Assembly (NCBI GenBank): GCA_965601485.1 | Contig: OZ271846.1 | Location: 496,001-560,000, forward strand | From: Methylotenera_A aquatica | GTDB taxonomy: Bacteria > Pseudomonadota > Gammaproteobacteria > Burkholderiales > Methylophilaceae | Direction of reading: 5' to 3' | DNA: 64,000 nt | Part shown: one piece after another, positions 42,203 through 51,010 of the stretch | How the letters are laid out: the number at the start of each line of letters is the position of its first letter | How positions within the stretch are numbered: position 1 is the first letter of the stretch | The notes under the pieces: model-generated | The model's input: only the letters and a program-made list of their open reading frames with translations | Told to the model about the DNA's origin: nothing | The model's database searches: none | Position numbers and translations under genes: made by a program

Positions 42203-43015
42203 TTAATAGCTGTGTTCTAGCGCAGGAAATGTTTTGTTTTTAACGGCAGCAACATAAGCGGCGACTGCACCTTGCACGCTATTGGATTCTATTAAAAAGT
42301 TACGCACAAAACGCGGTGATTTAAAATCAGCTGGATTTTTAGCGCTTGGGCCAGTATAAATGCCCAGTAAATCTTGCAACACCAGCACTTGGCCACTGCA
42401 ATCGACACCAGCGCCAATGCCTATAGTGGCTACGTTTAGCTCTTCCGTGATGCTTTTGGCTAAGCTGGCTGGAACCATTTCCAACAAAATAAAACTGGCA
42501 CCAGCGTTGGCCATGGAAATAGCGTCTTGCATAATCTTTGCTGCACCTTCAACCGTTTTGCCTTGAATTTTATAACCACCAAGCTGGTTGACCGATTGCG
42601 GTGTAAAGCCCAAATGCGCACAAACAGGAATGCCGCGCTCAACCAAATAGTGCGCTGTTTTGGCTTTATCGCCGCCTCCTTCAAACTTCACCATATGTGC
42701 GCCCGATTTAATCAACCACTCGGCGTTTTTATAAGCAGCCTCGGCATCATGCTCATAGCTACCCAGCGGCATGTCAGCAATAATAAAAGTGTTTGGTGCG
42801 CCTGTAGCCACGCTTTTTGTGTGATAAGACATATGATGCATACTGACATTGAGCGTATTTTCAGCGCCGTGTAACACCATACCTAAGGAATCACCCACCA
42901 ATAAAATATCCACCTGTGCTTGTTCCATTAGTTTGGCAAAGGTAGCGTCATAGCAGGTGAGCATGGCCAATTTTTCGCCCGCTTTTACTTTTTGGTTTAA
43001 TTGAGATAGCAACAT
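42203..43015 (-). CDS. panB: 3-methyl-2-oxobutanoate hydroxymethyltransferase
   Basis: First committed step of pantothenate synthesis, transferring a hydroxymethyl group from methylene-tetrahydrofolate to ketoisovalerate. It has 270 residues with L-T-C-Y-D-A-T-F-A, V-G-D-S-L-G-M-V, I-A-D-M-P-L-G-S-Y, K-F-E-G-G and G-I-G-A-G. About 430 bases from panC, the gap now being filled by a decayed gene. Confidence 0.96.
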   Translation of the reverse strand: MLLSQLNQKVKAGEKLAMLTCYDATFAKLMEQAQVDILLVGDSLGMVLHGAENTLNVSMHHMSYHTKSVATGAPNTFIIADMPLGSYEHDAEAAYKNAEWLIKSGAHMVKFEGGGDKAKTAHYLVERGIPVCAHLGFTPQSVNQLGGYKIQGKTVEGAAKIMQDAISMANAGASFILLEMVPASLAKSITEELNVATIGIGAGVDCSGQVLVLQDLLGIYTGPSAKNPADFKSPRFVRNFLIESNSVQGAVAAYVAAVKNKTFPALEHSY

Positions 43016-43067
43016 AACAATATTTTACATCGAAAATGTTTTGATATTGCCATGACCACTAGAAACG

Positions 43068-43310
43068 CTAACGTACAAGTACATAAAGTGCAACTAAGGA
43101 TAATGGCCGTAGGACCTGATAGTTGGGAGTTAAAAGAGTGCCGCGACGTGCAAAGCCAAACAACATAATGGCCGATGAAAATAACCAAATCGCAGTTGAC
43201 AGAGGCGCTGAATTAATGAATACCTCTTTATTATTGGTGTCTAGCCTAATGCGGTTGTGATTGAGAGGCAACAACAGCCATAATTTACAGCGTGTGATTC
43301 CAGAATACAC
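43068..43310 (-). pseudogene. Decayed PEP-CTERM-type protein, C-terminal part
   Basis: Within the 445-base gap between panB and the kinase gene, the minus strand at 43140-43214 reads N-S-A-P-L-S-T-A-I-W-L-F-S-S-A-I-M-L-F-G and ends F-A-R-R-G, strongly resembling the V-P-L-P-A-A-x-W-L-F-G...F-A-R-R tail of exosortase-sorted proteins. The frame runs past the usual end and the upstream part is neither a signal peptide nor a known domain, so this is probably a broken gene. The remainder of the gap shows nothing I can support. Confidence 0.5.
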
Positions 43311-43460
43311 TTAATCCGCAGTGATCAATAGTTTGATTAATATGCGATGAATATATTAATAATGTTGAATAAATCACTTTTATTTTGGATGGCTTATCGC
43401 TAGATAAATGTATGTGAGCCAGTGGGCTGATTATATGGCCTATTGTTTTAGGTGCGTGAG

Positions 43461-44108
43461 TTAATCGAAATTTGGGTTGAAATATTCACGGCTACTTTTA
43501 ATTTGCATGATTCTATCCACCAGTAAACTCAGTGCGCTTTCATCTTTAATTACATTGAGTTTTTCGTTATTCACAATTAACACAGGCGATGTATCGTAAC
43601 TGTGAAAAAACTCGCTATAAGTATCTGCTAGGCGCTCAATATACTCACGCGGAATTTCTTGTTCGTAGCTAATGTTGCGCTCTTCAATGCGCTCTGCCAG
43701 TTCATCAATGGGCGTTTGCAGGTAGATCACTAAATCGGGTTTAGGCGATTTTAATTGCAAATGGGTGTAAATTTGGTGATACAAGGCATACTCTTCATCA
43801 TCCAAATTCAGTCTTGCAAAGAGTGGGTCTTTTTCCAAGAAAAAATCCGCCGCCGTGGGCGCCGAAAATAAATCGCGCTGTGTCATATCGGCAATTTGGC
43901 GTGAGCGTTGAAACAAGAAAAAAAGCTGTGTAGGCAGTGCATATCGTTGCGCGTCTTGATAAAAACGCGGTAAAAATGGATTGTCCTCGGCCTTTTCACT
44001 AAGTAATTGCACCGAAAACTTATCTGCTAGCAATTTAGCTAATGTGGTTTTGCCGCTGCCTATTGGGCCTTCGACAACGATATAAGGGAATTTATTAAAA
44101 ATACTCAT
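43461..44108 (-). CDS. Deoxynucleoside kinase
   Basis: Phosphorylates deoxynucleosides (deoxyadenosine/deoxyguanosine type) for nucleotide salvage. The P-loop G-P-I-G-S-G-K-T-T is followed by the family's E-x-x-E-D-N-P-F-L region, F-F-L-x-x-R and the R-E-Y/LID-type arginines (R-I-E-E-R-N-I, R-E-Y-I-E-R). The frame is open four codons further (44120), ATG 44108 being the preferred start (215 residues). Substrate preference cannot be read from the sequence. In many betaproteobacteria this gene follows folK, as here. Confidence 0.88.
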   Translation of the reverse strand: MSIFNKFPYIVVEGPIGSGKTTLAKLLADKFSVQLLSEKAEDNPFLPRFYQDAQRYALPTQLFFLFQRSRQIADMTQRDLFSAPTAADFFLEKDPLFARLNLDDEEYALYHQIYTHLQLKSPKPDLVIYLQTPIDELAERIEERNISYEQEIPREYIERLADTYSEFFHSYDTSPVLIVNNEKLNVIKDESALSLLVDRIMQIKSSREYFNPNFD

Positions 44109-44243
44109 TTTAAAACTCATATTTCATCATTTGACTAGGTTGCTGCTTCAAAAAATTCTCCCAACATATCACTCCCACGCGTCGTCCTATTTTTTAGCAC
44201 GCGCCTTGTCTAATTTAGTGTTGTTAAATTAAAGACGTGAGTT

Positions 44244-44765
44244 TTATAGTTTTTTTATGCCTTGATTTAAGTAAGTTTTAACGAATTCTACAACATTGCT
44301 ACCATCGGGCAATTTTAAATTTGGTAAGTTTAATTTTGGTGCAATTTCAGCCAAAGGCAATAGCACAAAACTGCGTAAATGCATGCGTGGATGCGGTAGC
44401 GTTAGTTTTTCAGTACTCATCACCACATCATCGTATAGTAATAAATCGCAATCTAATATGCGCGGCGCATTAGCGTAGGGACGTTCGCGTCCAGCTTCAT
44501 TTTCTATTCCTAATATCTCTTCTAGCAACTCTAGTGGGGTTAAATCGGTGCTTATTTCGGCCACTGCGTTAATAAATTCCGGTATGGTTTTTAATTGTTC
44601 AGCGTCATAACCCAAAGGCTCGGTGACGTATAAGCTCGAGGTTTTTACCAAGTTTGTTTTACATAACTGGTTTAGGTGAGTAAACGCGTTTTTTACTTGT
44701 ATGACAGGGTCTTGTAGGTTGCTGCCCAATGCTATGTAAGCTGTATGGCTATACAGTTCAGGCAT
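44244..44765 (-). CDS. folK: 2-amino-4-hydroxy-6-hydroxymethyldihydropteridine pyrophosphokinase
   Basis: Folate synthesis enzyme. It has 173 residues with A-L-G-S-N-L near the N-terminus, E-N-E-A-G-R-E-R, R-I-L-D-C-D-L-L-L-Y-D and L-P-H-P-R-M-H-L-R-S-F-V-L-L-P-L. Its ATG shares one base with the pcnB stop. Confidence 0.96.
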   Translation of the reverse strand: MPELYSHTAYIALGSNLQDPVIQVKNAFTHLNQLCKTNLVKTSSLYVTEPLGYDAEQLKTIPEFINAVAEISTDLTPLELLEEILGIENEAGRERPYANAPRILDCDLLLYDDVVMSTEKLTLPHPRMHLRSFVLLPLAEIAPKLNLPNLKLPDGSNVVEFVKTYLNQGIKKL

Positions 44766-46180
44766 TAATCAATCGATTCCAAAATCAATTTATCCGTAGT
44801 ACCTGGTTTTTTACGGCTACGTTTGCGACGTTTTTTTGGTGTGGTATCTGGTAGTAGCATGCTGGTTCGTTCGTCTGGTTTGGCTTCTGCAAAAGTGGTC
44901 CACCAAGCGCCCAATTCAGCATCCATTTCGCCTGAATCACAGCGCAATAGTAAAAAATCATAGCCTGCGCGGTAGCGTGGATGCTCTAAAATACCAAAAG
45001 GACGCTTGCCTGCGCGCTGCTCAAAACGTGGCTGTAAGCCCCAAATTTCTTTCATGGCGGAAGTAAAGCGGTTATGAATGGCTAATTTTTCGGCCTGTGT
45101 TGCAATTACCTCATTCATCGCCATATGCAGTGCAGGAATAAAGCTTTCGCCTTTATCTTGATAGGTTTGCCATGCAGCTAACACTTCACGCCACAGCAGG
45201 CAGGCGAATAAAAAGCTGGGGTTGGCTGATTTGCCTGCCAAAATACGGTCATCGGTGTTTTTAAGAGCCAGCATGACGAATTTTTCACCCATTGGTTGCT
45301 CTAGTACTACATCTAACATAGGCAACAAGCCATGATGCAAATGCTGCGCACGTAAAACATTGATACTTTCGATGGCGTGGCCTGACAAAAACAGTTTCAA
45401 CATTTCGTCAAACAAACGGCTAGCTGGTACGTCTTGCAATAAATCGGCATTCTTGGCGATAGGCGATTGAGTAGGATCATCGATTTTTAAGCCCAATTTT
45501 GCTGATAAACGCACAGCACGTAACATGCGCACTGGGTCTTCCTGGTAGCGCGTCAGTGGGTCGCCAATCATGCGCAATAGGTTTGCTTTGATATCGGCTA
45601 CGCCATTGTGAAAGTCCAGCACTTCTTCGTTGGCAGGGTTGTAATACAAGGCATTGGCAGTAAAGTCGCGACGTGCGGCATCTTCCTCAACGCTGCCAAA
45701 AATATTGTCACGCAGAATACGCCCGCTATCGTTAGTTTTAGCATCGCCTTCCCTGGCAGTTTGTGCACCGGCAGAATCGGAAGAAACAGAGTCGTGATGG
45801 CCGCGAAAGGTTGATACTTCAATTGTCTCTTGACCCCACAGCACATGCACCAAACGAAAGCGGCGACCAATAATGCGTGAGCGTCGGAATATGCGATTCA
45901 CTTCTTCTGGCGTGGCATTGGTGGCGATGTCAAAATCTTTTGGCTTAAAATTTAACAGTAAATCGCGCACAGCACCGCCTACAATAAACGCTTCAAACCC
46001 CTCTTTTTGTAAGCCATCACAAGTTTTAAGTGCGGCTTGGCTGATTAAGCTTTTATCGATTTTATGTGCTTTTGCTGTGATTTTCTTAGCCTTGTTGGTG
46101 TCTAAATTGTCAGCTTGGTTAATCGCAACGGCGGCTTTGATTTTTTTACTAAACACTTTTTGCAGGAATCTTTTAATCAT
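44765..46180 (-). CDS. pcnB: Poly(A) polymerase I
   Basis: Adds poly(A) tails to RNA 3' ends, tagging them for decay. It has 471 residues; the class II nucleotidyltransferase head shows V-G-G-A-V-R-D-L-L-L, D-F-D-I-A-T-N-A-T-P and R-R-D-F-T-A-N-A, the RNA-binding neck R-M-L-R-A-V-R-L-S-A-K-L, and a basic tail K-K-R-R-K-R-S-R-K-K near the C-terminus. The tail distinguishes it from CCA-adding enzymes. Coupled to folK by one base, five bases after the cobalamin adenosyltransferase gene. Confidence 0.95.
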   Translation of the reverse strand: MIKRFLQKVFSKKIKAAVAINQADNLDTNKAKKITAKAHKIDKSLISQAALKTCDGLQKEGFEAFIVGGAVRDLLLNFKPKDFDIATNATPEEVNRIFRRSRIIGRRFRLVHVLWGQETIEVSTFRGHHDSVSSDSAGAQTAREGDAKTNDSGRILRDNIFGSVEEDAARRDFTANALYYNPANEEVLDFHNGVADIKANLLRMIGDPLTRYQEDPVRMLRAVRLSAKLGLKIDDPTQSPIAKNADLLQDVPASRLFDEMLKLFLSGHAIESINVLRAQHLHHGLLPMLDVVLEQPMGEKFVMLALKNTDDRILAGKSANPSFLFACLLWREVLAAWQTYQDKGESFIPALHMAMNEVIATQAEKLAIHNRFTSAMKEIWGLQPRFEQRAGKRPFGILEHPRYRAGYDFLLLRCDSGEMDAELGAWWTTFAEAKPDERTSMLLPDTTPKKRRKRSRKKPGTTDKLILESID

Positions 46181-46185
46181 TTCGC

Positions 46186-46737
46186 TTATTTCTTAAACTC
46201 ATTTTGCCAAAGCACATCAGGCATACCTGCCTCCACATTTAAAACGCGGCATAACACAAACAACAAATCTGATAGCCTATTGATGTATTGTAATGATATC
46301 TCAGTGATTTTTTCTTGTGTGTTCAAGGTATGCATTTGTCGCTCGGCACGCCTGCAAACGGTTCTGGCTAAATGACAATACGCCGCCGCACGGCTACCTC
46401 CTGGCAAAATGAACTCTTTTAATGGCGGTAAATTATCATTCCACTCATCTAAAATGGACTCTAACGCCGTTATACGTTCCGCCTTAATTAAGTTGTAACC
46501 AGGCATGCAGATTTCGCCGCCCATATCAAACAAATCATGCTGCACGCGAGTTAAGCAGTCGCGAATTTTGGCCGATAAAGGCTCTGTTAATAGTAAACCA
46601 AGTACCGAATTTAGCTCATCTACATCGCCCATTGCCACCACGCGTAAACTGTCTTTTGCCACCCGCGTTCCATCGCCCAAGCCTGTGGTACCCATGTCCC
46701 CTGTACGCGTGTAAATTTTGCTAAGCCTATTTGCCAT
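46186..46737 (-). CDS. Cob(I)alamin adenosyltransferase, PduO/MMAB type
   Basis: Converts cob(I)alamin to adenosylcobalamin. It has 183 residues with the P-loop-like N-terminus T-R-T-G-D-M-G-T-T-G-L-G-D-G, the D-E-L-N-S segment, I-L-P-G-G-S and the C-R-R-A-E-R motif. Six bases upstream of pcnB. Since no B12 synthesis gene is seen here, it may serve salvage of imported corrinoid. Confidence 0.93.
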   Translation of the reverse strand: MANRLSKIYTRTGDMGTTGLGDGTRVAKDSLRVVAMGDVDELNSVLGLLLTEPLSAKIRDCLTRVQHDLFDMGGEICMPGYNLIKAERITALESILDEWNDNLPPLKEFILPGGSRAAAYCHLARTVCRRAERQMHTLNTQEKITEISLQYINRLSDLLFVLCRVLNVEAGMPDVLWQNEFKK

Positions 46738-46786
46738 TTAAAATCCTATATAATCCAAGCATTATAAATCATCCAATCCTTTTTCG

Positions 46787-47632
46787 ATGACTTCACTTTC
46801 ATTGAATAACCCTTTAATTTTGCATGATAAGCGCCCAATTGGTGTGTTTGATTCTGGAGTTGGCGGCATTAGCGTGCTCAAGCACATTCATACCTTGATG
46901 CCGCATGAAGATTTGTTGTATGTGGCCGATAGTAAACACGCGCCTTACGGCAGCAGAATGCCAGCCGAAATCACAGCACGCTGCTTTGAAATTGCCGATT
47001 TTTTAATTGCCAACAATTCAAAAGCCTTAGTGGTGGCTTGCAACACAGCTACCGCCGCGTCGATTGACGCTATGCGTTTAAAATACCATATCCCAATCAT
47101 AGGCATGGAGCCCGCTGTGAAACCTGCCGCCGAAGCCAGCAAAAACGGGATTATTGGCGTACTTGCCACAGTAGGAACACTGAAAAGTGCGCAGTTCGCT
47201 GCTTTGCTGGAAAATTACGGCCGCAATGTAGAAGTGGTTACACAAGCTTGCGTGGGCTTGGTGGAATGTGTTGAGCGCGGCGAATTAAGCCATCCAAGTA
47301 CGCTACATTTGATTCAGCAATATTGCAGACCATTGATTGATGAAGGCGCCGATACCATTGTTTTGGGCTGTACACATTATCCATTTTTACGACATTTGAT
47401 TGAGCAAGTGGTGAGCAAAGAGGTAGCCTTAATTGATACAGGCGCCGCGGTAGCCAAGTATTTGCAAAAGCGCTTACAAGAGCTAGGTTTGTTGGATGTC
47501 AATAAAGAAATATCGAAAGAAAAGTCAGAAGAAAAATCAATGGTTACTTTTTACTCTAATAGCAATGCAGATAACGCCAAGCAGGTGATTAGTCAATTAT
47601 GGGGTCGGCCAGCTGATATTAAACACTTTTAG
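46787..47632 (+). CDS. murI: Glutamate racemase
   Basis: Makes D-glutamate for peptidoglycan. It has 281 residues with the two catalytic cysteines in V-A-C-N-T-A-T-A and L-G-C-T-H-Y-P, and the N-terminal G-V-F-D-S-G-V-G-G-I. Divergent from the adenosyltransferase gene; its end overlaps the LRR-kinase gene by 14 bases (convergent). Confidence 0.95.
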   Translation: MTSLSLNNPLILHDKRPIGVFDSGVGGISVLKHIHTLMPHEDLLYVADSKHAPYGSRMPAEITARCFEIADFLIANNSKALVVACNTATAASIDAMRLKYHIPIIGMEPAVKPAAEASKNGIIGVLATVGTLKSAQFAALLENYGRNVEVVTQACVGLVECVERGELSHPSTLHLIQQYCRPLIDEGADTIVLGCTHYPFLRHLIEQVVSKEVALIDTGAAVAKYLQKRLQELGLLDVNKEISKEKSEEKSMVTFYSNSNADNAKQVISQLWGRPADIKHF

Positions 47633-48992
47633 TGTCTTGCCTATAATGCATTTGTTTTAGGCCGTTTAATTGATTTTCAATCGTTTTAAATAAGGGTCTT
47701 TTGGCAATATTTGCTTGCGCGCACTCTGCTTGAAGCGCCCAGCATTGCTCTTTGATTTCATTATGAGCTTCACAATGATTTAATAACTCTTCAAGTAAAC
47801 AAGAAAAAGCATGCGATTCAATGCGTTGCAGATTAAGAGATTGCTCAATATTATCCATTGGCAAAAACGATGCGCCGCCAAAATCACTTAATATCACCTT
47901 GTCATTTTGATTGGAGAGTATATTGTGCGCATATAAATCGCCATGCGTTATGCCTTGCTCATGCAAGTGACAAACCACTGAGGCAATGTAGGACGCGATA
48001 GTTAACAGGCTCTCCAAGCTAAATCCGGTATTGGAGGCGTAAACATCACGGCTACAAGATTCAAAGTTGGGCGGCTTTGCAAGCACGGTTAAATCCGCAT
48101 CCATTAATGGCATTACCATGCCTTGCGCAAGTTGTGGATGATGACTAATAATGCCTTCTAAGCCCAATAAATTTCTTTGTTGACCAGCCAAAGCTGTTGC
48201 ATGCACTTCACAACGAGGTAATCCGTCACTGGTATAATCGGCCTTGAAAATTTTGACTGCAACTAATTTGTTTGGTTGGACATCCTTTTTCCAAATTGCC
48301 TTGTAAATTAAACCAGATGAGCCTTCACCTAGTTTTTGCTGTAGCTGTAAGTCAGTCCAGTCAATTTGGGTGATAGGCTGTTGGGCGGTGCGTTTATGTT
48401 CAATCTCATCACTAAATGGGTTGCCCGCATAAGTCAGCCAGCTGAGTTTAGGCAGGCTAAATAACCATTCAGGCAGTGATTGAAGTTGGTTGGCCGAGAT
48501 TCTCAGTAGCTCAAGTTTTTTGCAGTTTGCTAGCGTTTCTGGCAGTGTGCTTAGTTGGTTACCAGCCAACATCAGTTTTTGCATCTGCTGGCAATCGCCA
48601 ATAGAGTCAGGCAATTTACTGAGTGCGTTATCCGTTAAAATAAGCCAACGTAATTTTTGGGCTGGAATAGCAGATTCAGCAATATGACTAATTTGATTGG
48701 CTTTAAAGCCAATCATACTCAAACTTTGGCAATTGCCCAGTGCTTCTGGTAGATTTGTAAATTGATTCGATGAGCAGAACAAAATCCGCAGTTTATGCAT
48801 TTTAACTAAATCATTTGGTAGCGAATTAAGTGCGTTACCAGACAAGTCCAGAATTTCTAAAGTATCGGCTAGTGTGAAGATTTCGGCTGGAAATTCTGTT
48901 AAACCACACAGCAGTTTAAGGCGGGCGCTACCTTGTAATTTGCCGGTTTTAAGTAGGTTTAAGGTTTCGTCTTGCGGAAGATGGGAACTCAC
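47619..48992 (-). CDS. Leucine-rich-repeat protein with C-terminal protein kinase domain
   Basis: A eukaryote-like fusion of 457 residues. Residues about 40-195 are seven or so leucine-rich repeats of the L-x-x-L-x-L-x-x-N-x-L type. Residues about 218-440 form a protein-kinase fold: glycine loop L-G-E-G-S-S-G (221-227), lysine K247 in V-A-V-K-I-F, catalytic loop H350-G-D-L-Y-A-H-N357 and D370-F-G. The usual HRD arginine is Gly, as in many bacterial and choline-kinase-like relatives, but all metal and ATP residues remain, so it is probably active. No signal peptide or membrane helix, so cytoplasmic. Similar genes are scattered in Proteobacteria; targets are unknown. Confidence 0.88.
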   Translation of the reverse strand: MSSHLPQDETLNLLKTGKLQGSARLKLLCGLTEFPAEIFTLADTLEILDLSGNALNSLPNDLVKMHKLRILFCSSNQFTNLPEALGNCQSLSMIGFKANQISHIAESAIPAQKLRWLILTDNALSKLPDSIGDCQQMQKLMLAGNQLSTLPETLANCKKLELLRISANQLQSLPEWLFSLPKLSWLTYAGNPFSDEIEHKRTAQQPITQIDWTDLQLQQKLGEGSSGLIYKAIWKKDVQPNKLVAVKIFKADYTSDGLPRCEVHATALAGQQRNLLGLEGIISHHPQLAQGMVMPLMDADLTVLAKPPNFESCSRDVYASNTGFSLESLLTIASYIASVVCHLHEQGITHGDLYAHNILSNQNDKVILSDFGGASFLPMDNIEQSLNLQRIESHAFSCLLEELLNHCEAHNEIKEQCWALQAECAQANIAKRPLFKTIENQLNGLKQMHYRQDTKSV

Positions 48993-49016
48993 AAAAGAAG
49001 GGGGCGTTGACTAAAT

Positions 49017-49205
49017 CTAGTGATGCGAAATCACTTCGCCTGCTTTTAATCGGTATTGCGTACCGCAATAAGGGCAAGCAACATGCCCAGTTGCGTCAAT
49101 ATCTAAAAATACCCGTGGATGACTTGCCCAAAGCGCTACCTCTTTAGTGGGGCAATGTAAGGGTAGGTCTTTTGCGGTTACTTCTATTTCTTTCACATCT
49201 GACAT
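49017..49205 (-). CDS. Small zinc-finger-domain protein
   Basis: A 62-residue protein with C18, H29 and the pair C44-x-x-C47 (A-C-P-Y-C-G-T), the zf-CHCC pattern shared with the NDUFS6 subunit of complex I. In betaproteobacteria it is regularly found beside ilvE, as here. Exact function unknown. Confidence 0.88.
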   Translation of the reverse strand: MSDVKEIEVTAKDLPLHCPTKEVALWASHPRVFLDIDATGHVACPYCGTQYRLKAGEVISHH

Positions 49206-49227
49206 GTTAATTCCTATTACCGAATCA

Positions 49228-50172
49228 TTAAACTAGCGTTAACCAATCGGCATGCTTGGCCGATTTTCCTGTAACCACATTAAAGAATAGTTTTTGCAAT
49301 TGCTTAGTTACCGGGCCAGTGGTGCCGGTACCAATATTGCGGCGGTCTAGCTCGCGTATTGGCGTAACTTCTGCTGCCGTGCCTGTAAAGAATGCTTCGT
49401 CCGCGGAGTACACTTCATCGCGTGTAATACGTTTTTCAATCACTTGCAAACCAATTTCGCCAGCTAATTGAACGATAGTGTCGCGCGTAATGCCTTCTAA
49501 TGCTGATGTTAAATCAGGCGTATACAGTTTGCCATTGCGTACGATAAAGATATTTTCGCCAGAACCTTCAGCCACAAAGCCATCAACGTCTAATAACAGT
49601 GCCTCATCGTATCCATCTTGCGCCGCTTCTTGATGCGCCAAGATAGAATTCATGTAGTTGCCGTTGGCTTTGGCTTTACACATGGTGATATTCACATGAT
49701 GACGTGAGAATGAACTAGTTTTAACGCGAATACCATTATCCAGAGCTTCTTGACCCATATAAGCGCCCCATTTCCAAGCGGCAACAATTACATGCGTAGA
49801 AAGTGTTTTCGCCGAAATACCCATCGCTTCAGCACCATAAAACGCCATTGGACGCATGTAGGCTGATTCTAGATTGTTTTCGCGTACGGATGCTTTTTGC
49901 GCCTCCATAATCTCTTCTTTAGTAAACGGCATTTTCATTTGTAAAATATGTGCACTTCTAAATAAGCGGTCGGTATGCTCTTTTAGGCGGAAAATTGCTG
50001 TGCCTTTGTCGGTTTTATAGGCGCGAACGCCTTCGAATACGCCCATGCCGTAATGCAAAGTGTGTGTTAAAACGTGTGTGGTTGCATCACGCCAATTCAC
50101 CATTTTGCCGTCATACCAAATAACGCCGTCGCGGTCTGCCATTCCGCCAGAAGTTGCTGCTGGGTTTGCCAT
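49228..50172 (-). CDS. ilvE: Branched-chain amino acid aminotransferase
   Basis: PLP-dependent transaminase for leucine, isoleucine and valine. Start is ATG 50172 behind AAGGAAAAGT, rather than the ORF start at 50193, giving 314 residues (M-A-N-P-A-A). Class IV features: H-Y-G-M-G-V-F-E-G, R-P-M-A-F-Y-G, the PLP lysine in M-C-K-A-K-A-N-G-N-Y, L-L-L-D-V-D-G-F-V-A-E-G-S-G-E-N-I-F and E-G-I-T-R-D-T. Confidence 0.95.
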   Translation of the reverse strand: MANPAATSGGMADRDGVIWYDGKMVNWRDATTHVLTHTLHYGMGVFEGVRAYKTDKGTAIFRLKEHTDRLFRSAHILQMKMPFTKEEIMEAQKASVRENNLESAYMRPMAFYGAEAMGISAKTLSTHVIVAAWKWGAYMGQEALDNGIRVKTSSFSRHHVNITMCKAKANGNYMNSILAHQEAAQDGYDEALLLDVDGFVAEGSGENIFIVRNGKLYTPDLTSALEGITRDTIVQLAGEIGLQVIEKRITRDEVYSADEAFFTGTAAEVTPIRELDRRNIGTGTTGPVTKQLQKLFFNVVTGKSAKHADWLTLV

Positions 50173-50291
50173 ACTTTTCCTTAAAGCAATCAATTTTATA
50201 AATCATTATTGTAAACTAAAAGGGCGGACTTCTTGATGCATGTTAAAATCAAAATGTTGAATAAATACAGTATTTAATAGGAGTTTTTAAG

Positions 50292-50885
50292 ATGAAAAAA
50301 TTATTGCTAGCAAGTTTGGTCTTATTTTTAAGTGCCTGCAACCCGCCCGTCCAATCTGGCAGTGATGGCAACGGGGTAAGCTTTGTTGGCACCGATATTA
50401 CAGGTGCTGATTTCCCCAAGCCCTTAGCATTAATGGACCATACTGGCAAAATTCGTACTATGAATGAATTTAAAGGCAAAGTTGTTGCGCTATTTTTCGG
50501 CTACACACATTGCCCAGACGTGTGCCCAACTACCATGGTGGATTTAAAACAAACCATGAAACTGCTGGGCGATAAAGCCGATAATGTACAAGTAATTTTT
50601 GTAACAGTGGACCCGGTGCGAGATACGCAAGAAGTGTTAGCACAATTTGTACCATCATTTGATTCGCGTTTTATTGGCTTGAGAGGCAGTTTGCAAGAAA
50701 CCGCCGAAACTTTAGGTAATTTTAAAATTTTCTACTCAAAAGTAGAAAGCAAAACCAGGGGTGATTACACTATTGACCACAGTGCTGGCATTTATGTGTT
50801 TGATAAAGAAGGAAAAATTAGGCTTTATTTAGATTATGGCCAAAAGCCAGCCGATATTGCGAGTGATCTTAAAAAACTCATGTAA
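50292..50885 (+). CDS. SCO1/SenC-family copper chaperone lipoprotein
   Basis: Delivers copper to the CuA site of cytochrome oxidase. It has 197 residues with a lipoprotein signal (L-S-A-C, cysteine about 16), the copper-binding C-P-D-V-C-P in a thioredoxin fold, and the third ligand histidine in I-D-H-S-A-G-I-Y. Preceded by AGGAG. Stands alone on this strand. Confidence 0.93.
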   Translation: MKKLLLASLVLFLSACNPPVQSGSDGNGVSFVGTDITGADFPKPLALMDHTGKIRTMNEFKGKVVALFFGYTHCPDVCPTTMVDLKQTMKLLGDKADNVQVIFVTVDPVRDTQEVLAQFVPSFDSRFIGLRGSLQETAETLGNFKIFYSKVESKTRGDYTIDHSAGIYVFDKEGKIRLYLDYGQKPADIASDLKKLM

Positions 50886-50902
50886 AAATTGGTGCTACTA
50901 AA

Positions 50903-50949
50903 TTGGTAAGATTTAAAAGGGGCGTTAAGCCCCTTTTAAATCTTACCAA
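50903..50949. terminator. 21-bp perfect inverted repeat between convergent genes
   Basis: Positions 50903-50923 and 50929-50949 pair perfectly over 21 bp around a five-base GTTAA loop; the inner part is AAAAGGGGC/GCCCCTTTT. It is much longer than a usual terminator stem, lacks a long external T-run, and lies between the SCO gene and the YgjP-like gene. A bidirectional terminator is the simplest reading. Confidence 0.8.
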
Positions 50950-51010
50950 CTATGATTGCGTTATCAAGCTAAAATAAAAATTCGTAGGGAGTAAAATAAG
51001 CTATGTAAAA

